Shown here in pieces: positions 11,808-21,960 of a stretch of DNA of 64,000 nucleotides (the stretch's first letter is position 1; every line of letters begins with the position of its first letter). The translations under genes and the position numbers were made by a program. Location: the NCBI GenBank assembly GCA_015143295.1, contig CM026570.1, forward strand, positions 27,349,250 through 27,413,249, read 5' to 3'. The notes under the pieces are model-generated. The model did no database searches. It was not told where the DNA came from and saw nothing but the letters and a program-made list of their open reading frames with translations. The DNA is from Tetracentron sinense (Eukaryota > Streptophyta > Magnoliopsida > Trochodendrales > Trochodendraceae).

Positions 11808-11828
11808 GCTGAGCATGGAATACTCAGC
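11808..11828 (-). promoter_or_regulatory. Conserved LTR stem-loop
   Basis: GCTGAG and CTCAGC form a perfect 6-bp stem around CATGGAATA, inside a longer block (GCCGACAT...AGTACGGCTGAG) kept in all five Tekay-type LTRs of the window despite strong divergence elsewhere. Its role is unknown; a processing or transcription signal is possible. Confidence 0.55.
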
Positions 11829-12088
11829 GAGTACAAGCTACTAGCAGACCATAACAATAATAAAACACACAATATTCATATCATACAAGCAGTAATAGAA
11901 ACATTACAAAAGGAACAGTATAAGGCATGATACAATACAAGCATCCTGACGTGCGTACATGAATGCGAAAACGCCGACAAAACTCATACTTGAAAACCCA
12001 TGTCATGTCCCAGTATGCCTCGTAGAAATCATGTATGCGTGCATGCATGAATGCATGATCATCATCTTGTAAACCTCCATCTCGTAAC

Positions 12089-12440
12089 TTGTGAGCCAGA
12101 GGCTAGCACCCGAATCTCCCTGGGCTGCCAACCTCCTTGATATGCAATGCACTTGTGAGCCAGAGGCTAGCACCCGAATGTCCCTGGGCTACCAACCTCC
12201 TTGTTATGAAATGCATGGTTTTCTTGTGAGCCAGAGGTTAGTACCCGAATGTCCCTGGGCTACCAACCTCCTTGACAATAGGTGATTTTTATTACTTGTT
12301 TAGTTTTCTTGTGAGCCAGAGGCTAGTACCCGAATGTCCCTGGGCTACCAACCTCCTTGACAATAGGTGTTTTAGGGGTTATCTTGTGAGCCAGAGGTTA
12401 GTACCCGAATCCTCCTTGGGCTACCAACTTCCTTGACATG
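12089..12440 (+). repeat. Five-copy tandem repeat in the nested solo LTR
   Basis: Five copies of CTTGTGAGCCAGAGGCTAGC-type units running into CCCTGGGCTACCAACCTCC, spaced about 62-90 bp apart. Tekay LTRs have a different repeat at the matching place (about 14575-14725). Confidence 0.85.
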
Positions 12441-13428
12441 CAATATTTTCTTGTTGTTTATTATATGCACATGCTCTTGAAATCACGGTTCATGCTATCA
12501 TGCGTGCTCGTGTACGTGTCCATAGTGACAATCATGATAATGGGAATAACCAAGATATGACATTATAATTCAATTCATGATATGAACATAGGTAACATAA
12601 GTAGTTTGCATAACATTTGATCAATTTATTATTTATAAGAACGCATGCATAAAACCCATTTCTATATTCTTCATTGAAATCATTTATTCATAGTTTAGGT
12701 ATTTTGTCAAACACTTTCATACATTATTCCTTAGTAGTTTATCTCCTTCTTTTAAATGCATATTTTCCATTCAATCACACAATGGTAAGTTTGTTATTTG
12801 TACTTTGCCCATCCTCCATTTTCCAATCCACAACCCACACATCATACATCACACATTCGGCATCCAATCGCCGTATCCAACCTCCATCCAAGCATTCCTA
12901 CCATTTCTTTATCGTTGTTTATATTTATTATAGATGACACATTTTGTAAGGAATAAAACATACTAACAAGAATCATATTTCATAAGGAAAAACCTAGATT
13001 TATTGCTAGGGTAAGTTATTAGGGTGTACTAACCTTGCTCAAGGCTTGATCCTTGGTGGGAAACTTGATTGAAGCTCCAAAAGGGGTAGGGAACAACCCT
13101 TGCTTGAGGAAGACTCGAGTTGGGGAAGAAACCCCTTTCAAAACGTACGTGAGATGGCTGCCCTAGCTTGGAGAGTGGCTCCCACACGAGCTTGAGCCTT
13201 GAACTTGAAGCAAATCCAAGTTTGAGGACGACCAAGGATGGTCCACCCCTTTGATTTCTTCCTCAATGGAAACCCTAGGTCAAAACCCTCTTCTTCTCAC
13301 TCTCTAGCTCTCAAAATGTCTAAGGCTTGTGAATGAGGGCTCAAAGGGTCGAGCAAACCCTTATGGGTAAGGGTTTAACACCCAAAAGATGAAAACGCCC
13401 TTACTGAAATTTCTGCAAAAACACGAAG

Positions 13429-13613
13429 ACCGAGCGATCGGTGGCTTTGACCGATCGATCGGTTGCCTACCGAGCGATCGGTGTTTATGATCGATCGACC
13501 GGTCAAAAACTCACTCTCTGGAAAATTTCCCCATACAAAATTTTTGACCGTGCGATAGCTACCGATCGATCGGTTATGGACCGATCGATCGCTGACTGGA
13601 CCGAGCGATCGGT
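13429..13613 (+). repeat. Cluster of ACCGATCGATCGGT palindromes, about 20-bp spacing
   Basis: Seven or eight copies of ACCGAKCGATCGGT or close variants, starting every 19-21 bp apart from one 30-40 bp gap. Each is a self-complementary 14-mer centred on CGATCG. It lies in the LTR at the place where Tekay LTRs have the 26-bp GTGCTGTGAACAGTGCC array. Confidence 0.85.
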
Positions 13614-14244
13614 GCTCTGTATGTCTGGACTGTTTTGACCATATCTTTTGACTCGCTCGTCGGATTTCGACGATTCAACTTGCGTTGGATCCATCATTCG
13701 AAAACGAACATTTCTGACATTTCAGAATTTCTGATTTCTCCCTTATTTATTAATTAGACTACAAAAACGGCCAATTAGCTACGAAGGTGCTATTCATTAA
13801 GGATGAAAAAGTCTGGGGTGCTACAAAACCCATCCTAGGAGTTAGAGTGAACTTTGGACAACTAATCATGGCTTACACGACTTGCTTGACAAACCAACCT
13901 GCAAAAACCCACAGAGCATATACAATAGAGGACATTATAGCGGAAACATGACCATAAAGCACAACGGAAGTCTACCAAACCTCTATGTATACACATACGT
14001 AAATCCAAGTTTATACAAAAAGTAATCAAAAGAAAGTGCGGACATGCCCGCCAGAATACATAAATCTGACTCTCATCTCACCCACAGCTAATCCACTCAG
14101 AATCTAATCACCACCTACTGATAACCCTCTACGGGAGGTTCCTCCAAAGGCTCCTCGACGTACTCCTCTTCCACCCATGGACCAGGAGCACAAACATCAA
14201 ATGGAGCAGTAGCTCCCTCAGAACCTGCCGACATAAGAAGTACG

Positions 14245-14265
14245 GCTGAGCATGGAATACTCAGC
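14245..14265 (-). promoter_or_regulatory. Conserved LTR stem-loop
   Basis: GCTGAG-CATGGAATA-CTCAGC, the same element as at 11808, here in the copy B 3' LTR. Confidence 0.55.
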
Positions 14266-14574
14266 GGGTACTAAATACTAACCAACAATTATAGCATAGA
14301 AATGGCAATACATGATCAGGAGCAATTTATATATGTCAAATGGAAACAATTCATATCATACAAGGAAGTAAAGCAGTTTATAATCATGCTTGTAATTCGT
14401 AGAAAGCCGATAAATCCTCTTGAAAACATCGTGCACTTGACTTGACTTGAAATATCTTTTCGTACTTGAAAGCTTGTCGTGTTTGTCTTGCTTGATTCTT
14501 GTATATTGTGTCATGTCATGCATGTCGTGCGTGCTTGCTTGTGATCATGTAACTTGTGAGATGCACTTGTGAGA

Positions 14575-14725
14575 TGTCTTGAGAGGGAAGGGAGACCCTT
14601 CTTTATGCAATGCACTTGCGAGGGAAGGGAGACCCTTCTTCATGATATGTATGTACTTGCGAGGGAAGGGAGGCCCTTCTTCATGATATGCACTTGTGAG
14701 TGAGGGGAGACCCCTCGTGAAATGT
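14575..14725 (+). repeat. GAGGGAAGGGAGACCCTTC repeat in Tekay LTR
   Basis: Four copies of about 35-45 bp containing GAGGGAAGGGAGACCCTTC with ATGCACTTG spacers. The same block recurs in the LTRs at about 20040-20175, 27805-27945 and, inverted, 52580-52740. Confidence 0.85.
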
Positions 14726-15629
14726 TGGTTCTTGTCTTCTTGTGAAAAGCGAGGTAAAACATATCATAGGATATGTCCCACCTCTAACCATGTTTTTGAA
14801 AACCTCGATAAATCATGTCATGCATGCCGTGCTCGTGGGAACCGTGTACATACTTGCATTTAAATTTAAACATGACATTTGGGTAATTTCACAACACACA
14901 TAACATCGAAGATTGAACAATATAACATTCATGTCATTTAAGGAAAACAAGAAAACACACTATCATAGGCCCTAGCAATATTCAGAATTTATTAGGCATG
15001 CATTCCCTAATTTACAACTCACTGTATTCACCTTGGCATTTCATCAAACATGGTGTGTTCATTATGGATTTACCCTACAACATGCTTTTCTAGGTGGGTT
15101 TACTCACATCATAAAGGTGTGTTTATTATGGATATAATGCCCTTCCCATTTTAATCATCACAACACAACCCTTGGCATCCAATCGCCCATTCCATCTCCA
15201 TTCACCATTCCCATTCACCATTCACAACCCATCTCATAATACATGTGTAAATAAAGAAAATAAAGAGAAATGAAGGGGAAAGAAGAACTATAACTAGGAG
15301 GGTAGCAAGAAGTACCGACCTTGAAGAAATGGGGAAGAAACCCTCTTTCCAAATGACTGTGAGTTGCTGCCCTAGCTTGGATCGCGAGCTCCACAATGCC
15401 TGAACCGAAATCTTGAAGAAAACGGGCTTGAGGTTGATCTAGGGTTTCAAACCCTTTGATTTCTCTCCAAAATGGAAACCCTAGGTTGGAATTGCCTCCC
15501 CCCCTTCTCCTATTCTCTCAAACTCTCTAAGTGTTGAGAATGAGCCCTAAAGGCTCGGGTTAAACTCTTAAGGTAAGAGTGAACTGACAAAAGACCATAA
15601 CACCCTTACTAATTTTTCGTAAAAACACG

Positions 15630-15960
15630 AGTGTCGAACTCGTTGTGCTGTGAACAGTGCCAACTCGTGGTGCTGTGAACAGTGTCAACTCATGGTGCTG
15701 TGAACAGTGCCAACTCGTTGTGCTGTGAACAGTGCCAACTCGTGGTGCTGTGAAGGGTGCCGAACCCGTTGTCGTTGTGTTGTGCATAGTGCTGAGCACG
15801 TTGTGCCGTGAACAGTGCCGAACCCGTTGTCGTTGTGTTGTGCATAGTGCTGAGCACGTTGTGCCGTGAACAGTGCCGAACCCGTGGTGCTGTGAACAGT
15901 GCTACTCGTCGTGCCATGAATAGTGCTGAACACGTTGTCCGTTGTCTCATGCACCACGTG
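15630..15960 (+). repeat. 26-bp GTGCTGTGAACAGTGCC array, copy B 3' LTR
   Basis: Tandem units of about 26 bp built on GTGCTGTGAACAGTGCC plus AACTCGTTG or GAACCCGTG. Open frames through it in several phases encode low-complexity H-S-T-T strings and are not genes. It is followed by the inverted words CGTTGTTGTTGCACAACG. Confidence 0.9.
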
Positions 15961-16373
15961 CCCGTTGTTGTAGTACAACGCACCCGTTGTTGTTGCACAA
16001 CGTACCCGTTGTTGTTGCACCACGGATGCACGACGCATACGTTATCAGAGCTCGAGCTACGTTCTCAGAGTACGACGTCAGAGCACGTCCTTAGTGCATA
16101 ACCGAGCTACGTCCTCAGCGCATAGCCGAGCTACGTCCTTAGTGCATAACCGAGCTACGATTGCCTACAGGTCCAGACTGTTTTGGCCATATCTTTTGAC
16201 TCGTTCGTCCGATTTTGACGATTCAACTTGCGTTGGGCTCGTACTTCGAAAAGGAACATTTCTGACTTTTCAAAATTCCCAATTTCTGCCTTATTTATTA
16301 ATTATACCTCTTTAAAGGCAAAATGACAACGAAAGTGCCATGTATTAAGCATGAAAACGTCTGGGGCTCTACA

Positions 16374-16387
16374 TCTTCCCCCCCTTA
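16374..16387 (-). promoter_or_regulatory. Tekay copy B polypurine tract
   Basis: On the minus strand a purine run ending AAGGGGGGGGAAGA directly precedes the 3' LTR start TGTAGAG. Confidence 0.85.
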
Positions 16388-16473
16388 CAAAAATTTCGTC
16401 CTCGAAATTCAGACGATACTTGCATTACAAATCAAAACAGAATTACAAGACATACACAAAACCAATACAAAAC

Positions 16474-19037
16474 TCATTCAATTAATTCTGGGTACTTTGC
16501 TTTGACTTCGGCTTCACGCTCCCATGTAGCTTCTTCCCGAGCATGGTGTTGCCATTGCACAAGAACCAAAGGGATTGTCTTGTTGCGAAGCACCTGATCC
16601 CTTCTATCCAAAATCTGAACTGGCTTTTCAATCAAGGTGATGTCCTCTCGAATTTCCAACGGTTCTAAATCTATGACATGCGAAGGGTCCGTAATGTACT
16701 TCCGAAGCGTAGACACATGGAAGACGTTGTGAACTGCGGCCATGTGAGATGGGAGAGCTACACAATAAGCAACTTCACCAACCCGTGTGATAATCTCAAA
16801 AGGCCCAACATACCGAGGACTGAGCTTGCCTCGCTTGCCAAATCTCACGATCCCTGTGCTAGGAGATACTTTCACAAAAACTTGATCCCCTACTTGAAAT
16901 TCCAAGTCCCTACGGCGTGTGTCCGCATAGCTTTTCTGGCGATCGTGAGCGGCTTTCAATCGATCCCGAATGATCTTAACTGTGTTTGCAGTTTGCTCAA
17001 TCAACTCCGGACCAAGTACTTTCCTTTTTCCTACCTCATCCCAATAGAGAGGAGACCTACAACTTCACCCATACAAGGCCTCAAATGGTGCCATTTGGAT
17101 ACTTGCCTGATAGCTGTTATTATAGGCAAATTCAACCAAAGGCAAGTGCTCTTCCCAACTGCCTCTGAAATCCAACATACAAGCCCGAAGCATGTCTTCA
17201 ATGACTTGGTTCACTCTTTCGGTTTGTCCATCCGTCTGTTGATGAAAGGCGGTGCTGAAATCAAGTCGGGAACCCATAGCCTCCTGGAAGCTTTTCTAGA
17301 ATCGTGATGTGAATCTTGGATCCCGATCTGACCCAATACTGACGGGCACTCCATGCAACCTCACCACTTCCTTGATGTACAAAGCGGCTAACTGGCTAGA
17401 GTTGAAGGTAGTTCGGTAAGGTAAGAAGTGAGCGGACTTCGTCAAACGATCCACTACTACCCATATCGCATCTGAGCCCCTTGCCGTCTTTGGCAAGCCA
17501 ACTATGAAATCCATGGATATGTTCTCCCATTTCCACTCGGGAATCGGAAGGGACTGTAATAGGCCTGCGGGCCGCATGTGTTCTACTTTTACTTGTTGGC
17601 ACACTAAGCACCGTGCCACATATTCTACAGCATCCCTCTTCATATTCCTCCACCAAAAGTGACTTTTGAGGTTCCGGTACATCTTTGTACCCCCTGGATG
17701 CACTGTGTACTTCGAACGGTGTGCTTCATCCAAAATCTCCCTCCGAAGATTTGCATTGGCTGGAACACACAGCCTTCCCTTGAATGTGATAGCACATCGG
17801 CTAGTGAGAGAGAAGTCCTCACTACCCTTAGCAACTTCCTTGTCCCGATAAGCCAACAATTCAGCATCCGTGGCTTTGTATTCTTGGATTAAATCTATGA
17901 TGTATGGCCGAACCGTGACATTTGCCAAGATAGGACCACGGACATAGTCATTCACACTAATGTCCAGATTTGCTAAGTCTTCAAGTAGCTTCCATTCCTG
18001 CACTAACATGCATGCTAATAACCCCGGAGGTCTTCTACTCAATGCATCAGCCACTATATTTGCTTTACCCGGGTGGTATTGAATGGTACAATCATAGTCT
18101 TTCAAAAATTCCATCCAACGCCGTTGCCTTAGATTCAACTCCTTTTGGGAAAAGAGATACTGAGACTCTTGTGATCAGTGAACACATAGAACTCCACCCC
18201 ATAAAGGTAATGACGCCAAATCTTAAGTGCAAACACGACCGCCGCAAGCTCTAAGTTGTGTGTGGGATAATTCTTCTCATGCTCCTTCAATTGCCTTGAT
18301 GCATAGGCAATGACTTTCTTGTGCTGCATGAGTACACACCCTAGTCCAACGTGTGAGGCATCACTATACACTTCATACCCATAACGTCCAGATGGCACAG
18401 TAAGGACAGGGGCTGTAGTAAGCCTCTTCTTCAGTTCCGTGAAACTGATCTCGCACTTATCACTCCATACAAACTTGGCGTTCTTCTTTGTCAGGTAAGT
18501 GAGCGGTGCTGCAAGGCTAGAGAAACCCTCTACGAATCTCTTGTAGTAGCCTGCCAATCCAAGAAAACTGCGTATCTCTGTAACACTCTTGGGCCTCGCC
18601 CAACTCATAACTGCTTCGATCTTCTTCGGATCTACCGAGATACCTTCTGCAGGCACAACGTGGCCTAGGAATGCCACTTCTTCCAACCAAAACTCACACT
18701 TGCTAAGTTTGGCGTATAGCTTGTGCTCTCTTAGCATTTCCAAAGCAAGGCATAGGTCGCTTGTGTGATCTTCCCGTGTCTGGGAATAGACCAAAATTTC
18801 ATCAACAAATACAATCACGCACCTATCAAGATACGGCCGGAACACCCGGTTCATCAAGTCCATAAAGGCTGCCGGCGCGTTCGTGAGTCCAAAAGGCATC
18901 ACCAAGAACTCGTAGTGTCTATACCGAGTCCTGAAAGCAGTTTTGGGAACATCTTCCACCTTAATCTTCAACTGGTGATAACCCGATCGAAGATCTATCT
19001 TCGAGAAAAATCTCACTCCCTTCAACTGATTGAACAA
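16474..19037 (-). pseudogene. Tekay copy B pol remnant (RT to chromodomain), gag and protease deleted
   Basis: From 19037 down: reverse transcriptase starting inside the palm, with catalytic motif F-V-D-E at 18809-18798 rather than xxDD; RNase H near 18400-18190; integrase zinc region near 17730-17580; core with M-D-F and D-R-D-P-R-F motifs; GPY/F module; and a chromodomain near 16620-16480 with its aromatic residues present, ending P-E-L-I-E and stop at 16474. Breaks: a single-base loss near 18160, TAG at 17298-17296 (Trp codon) and TGA at 17067-17065 (Arg codon). Everything between the leader and the RT palm is deleted; the joint at 19035-19038 uses CAAG microhomology. Not functional. Confidence 0.93.
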
Positions 19038-19038
19038 G

Positions 19039-19274
19039 CCATCAGAGTATTCATCACATTATACTTATACTTTAGTGTTCTAGCGTACCTAGGACCGTAC
19101 TTGGTTAAAGCAACCACTTTAGACTAAGACTAAAGTTTAGTCTCACACTTGGATCGAGACTCTCTTCCGACTTACTTTCTTCCTAACTTGTTCCTGACAC
19201 ATGCTCTTGTCAAGCCGTGGTATAAGATTCTAAGTGACCCTAGAGACCTAAAGCCTAAGTTCTGATACCACTTC
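19039..19274 (-). other. Tekay copy B leader and mutated primer site
   Basis: About 236 bp equal to the leader next to the 5' LTR of copy A (26806-27041). The primer site 19259-19270 reads TGGTATCAGAAC, one mismatch from the standard initiator-Met site of copy A. Confidence 0.88.
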
Positions 19275-19705
19275 TGTCGCGACCCAAAACCCACCCTAGG
19301 AGTTAGAGTGAACTTTGGACGACTAATCATGGCTTACATGACTTGCTTGACAAACCAACCTGCAAAAACCCACAGAGCATATACAATAGAGGACATTATA
19401 GCGGAAACATGACCATAAAGCACAACGGAAGTCTACCAAACCTCTATGTTTATACATACGTAAATCCAAGTTTATACAAAAAGTAATCAAAAGAAAGTGC
19501 GGACATGCCCGCCAGAATACATAAATCTGACTCTCATCTCACCCACAGTTAATCCACTCAGAATCTAATCACCACCTACTGATAACCCTCTACGGGAGGT
19601 TCCTCCAAAGGCTCCTCGACGTACTCCTCTTCCACCCATGGACCAGGAGCACAAACATCAAATGGAGCAGCAGCTCCCTCAGAACCTGCCGACATAAGAA
19701 GTACG

Positions 19706-19726
19706 GCTGAGCATGGAATACTCAGC
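19706..19726 (-). promoter_or_regulatory. Conserved LTR stem-loop
   Basis: GCTGAG-CATGGAATA-CTCAGC in the middle Tekay LTR, identical to the copy at 14245. Confidence 0.55.
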
Positions 19727-21099
19727 GGGTACTAAATACTAACCAACAATTATAGCATAGAAATGGCAATACATGATCAGGAGCAATTTATATATGTCAA
19801 ACGGAAACAATTCATATCATACAAGGAAGTAAAGCAGTTTATAATCATGCTTGTAATTCGTAGAAAGCCGATAAATCCCCTTGAAAACATCGTGCACTTG
19901 ACTTGACTTGAAATATCTTTTCGTACTTGAAAGCTTGTCGTGTTTGTCTTGCTTGATTCTTGTATATTGTGTCATGTCATGCATGTCGTGCGTGCTTGCT
20001 TGTGATCATGTAACTTGTGAGATGCACTTGTGAGATGTCTTGAGAGGGAAGGGAGACCCTTCTTTATGCAATGCACTTGCGAGGGAAGGGAGACCCTTCT
20101 TCATGATATGTATGTACTTGCGAGGGAAGGGAGGCCCTTCTTCATGATATGCACTTGTGAGTGAGGGGAGACCCCTCGTGAAATGTTGGTTCTTGTCTTC
20201 TTGTGAAAAGCGAGGTAAAACATATCATAGGATATGTCCCACCTCTAACTATGTTCTTGAAAACCTCGATAAATCATGTCATGCATGCCGTGCTCGTGGG
20301 AACCGTGTTCATACTTGCATTTAAATCTAAACATGACATTTGGGTAATTTCACAACACACATAACATCGAAGATTGAACAATATAACATTCATGTCATTT
20401 AAGGAAAACAAGAAAACACACTATCATAGGCCCTAGCAATATTCAGAATTTATTAGGTATGCATTCCCTAATTTACAACTCACTGTATTCACCTTGGCAT
20501 TTCATCAAACATGGTTTGTTCATTATGGATTTACCCTACAACATGCTTTTCTAGGTGGGTTTACTCACATCATAAAGGTGTGTTTATTATGGATATAATG
20601 CCCTTCCCATTTTAATCATCACAACACAACCCTTGGCATCCAATCGCCCATTCCATCTCCATTCACCATTCCCATTCACCATTCACAACCCATCTCATAA
20701 TACATGTGTAAATAAAGAAAATAAAGAGAAATGAAGGGGAAAGAAGAACTATAACTAGGAGGGTAGCAAGAAGTACCGACCTTGAAGAAATGGGGAAGAA
20801 ACCCTCTTTCCAAATGACTCTGAGTTCCTGCCGTAGCTTGGATCGCGAGCTCCACAATGCCTGAACCGAAATCTTGAAGAAAACGGGCTTGAGGTTGATC
20901 TAGGGTTTCAAACCCTTTGATTTCTCTCCAAAATGGAAACCCTAGGTTGGAATCGCCTCCCCCCCTTCTCCTATTCTCTCAAACTCTCTAAGTGTTGAGA
21001 ATGAGCCCTAAAGGCTCGGGTTAAACTCTTAAGGTAAGAGTGAACTGACAAAAGACCATAACACCCTTACTAATTTTTCGTAAAAACACGAGTGTCGAA

Positions 21100-21445
21100 C
21101 TCGTTGTGCTGTGAACAGTGCCAACTCGTGGTGCTGTGAACAGTGCCAACTCGTTGTGCTGTGAACAGTGCCAACTCGTTGTGCTGTGAACAGTGCCAAC
21201 TCGTGGTGCTGTGAAGGGTGCCGAACCCGTTGTCGTTGTGTTGTGCATAGTGCTGAGCACGTTGTGCCGTGAACAGTGCCGAACCCGTGGTGCTGTGAAG
21301 GGTGCCGAACCCGTTGTCGTTGTGTTATGCATAGTGCTGAGCACGTTGTGCCGTGAACAGTGCCGAACCCGTGGTGCTGTGAACAGTGCTACTCGTCGTG
21401 CCGTGAATAGTGCTGAACACGTTGTCCGTTGTCTCGTGCACCACG
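21100..21445 (+). repeat. 26-bp GTGCTGTGAACAGTGCC array, middle LTR
   Basis: Same array as at 15630, with a different order and number of units; it has one extra GAAGGGTGCCGAACCCGTTG block, showing slippage since the LTRs separated. Confidence 0.9.
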
Positions 21446-21860
21446 TGCCCGTTGTTGTAGTACAACGCACCCGTTGTTGTTGCACAACGTACCCGTTGTT
21501 GTTGCACAACGGATGCATGACGCATACGTTATCAGAGCTCGAGCTACGTTCTCAGAGTACGACGTCAGAGCACGTCCTTAGTGCATAACCGAGCTACGTC
21601 CTCAGCGCATAGCCGAGCTACGTCCTTAGTGCATAACCGAGCTCCGATTGCCTACAGGTCCAGACTGTTTTGGCCATATCTTTTGACTCGTTCGTCCGAT
21701 TTTGACGATTCAACTTGCGTTGGGCTCGTACTTCGAAAAGGAACATTTCTGAATTTTCAAAATTCCCAATTTCTGCCTTATTTATTAATTATACCTCTTT
21801 AAAGGAAAAATGGCAACGAAAGTGCCATGTATTAAGCATGAAAAAGTCTGGGGCTCTACA

Positions 21861-21874
21861 TCCTCCCCCCCTTA
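21861..21874 (-). promoter_or_regulatory. Tekay copy A polypurine tract
   Basis: Purine run AAGGGGGGGAGGA on the minus strand directly before TGTAGAGCCCC of the middle LTR. Confidence 0.87.
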
Positions 21875-21960
21875 CAAAAATTTAGTCCTCGAAATTCAGA
21901 CGATACTTGCATTACAAATCAAAACAGAATTACAAGACATACACAAAACCAATACAAAAC

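Larger units (their letters stand above)
11374..13825 (-). mobile_element. Solo LTR inside the Tekay copy-B 3' LTR
   Basis: Runs TGTAGCACCCC (minus strand, from 13825) to GGGGCGTTACA (11374), 2452 bp, flanked by AAACC on both sides (11369-11373, 13826-13830). The intact sister LTRs at 19275 and 27042 show the undisturbed target. It has no internal domains. It shares the stem-loop core (11808-11828) with the Tekay LTRs but differs elsewhere, so it is a related but distinct LTR family. It carries two internal repeat clusters (12089-12440 and 13429-13613). Small open frames inside it follow the repeats and are not genes. Confidence 0.92.
13831..16373 (-). mobile_element. Tekay copy B 3' LTR (main part)
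   Basis: Collinear with the middle LTR 19275-21860 with few differences. The last 17 bases of the LTR (11357-11373) are displaced by the nested solo LTR. It ends at TGTAGAGCCCCAGACG (minus strand, 16373). Small open frames in it (for example 15560-16101) come from its repeat array. Confidence 0.92.
19275..21860 (-). mobile_element. Tekay middle LTR, shared by copies A and B
   Basis: 2586 bp, TGTAGAGCCCC (21860) to GTCGCGACA (19275). It lies between the copy A polypurine tract and the copy B primer site, so it acts as 3' LTR of one and 5' LTR of the other. No target duplication is recognised at either edge. Confidence 0.93.

Noticed and set aside
12089..12440. CRISPR-like array of spaced repeats
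   Set aside because: Eukaryotic LTR context, repeats diverge and spacers are similar to each other; no cas genes.
16678..17307. Plus-strand open frame of 209 codons (also 22030-22794, 254 codons)
   Set aside because: Antisense shadow of the Tekay integrase; present in both copies only because the sense strand is conserved.
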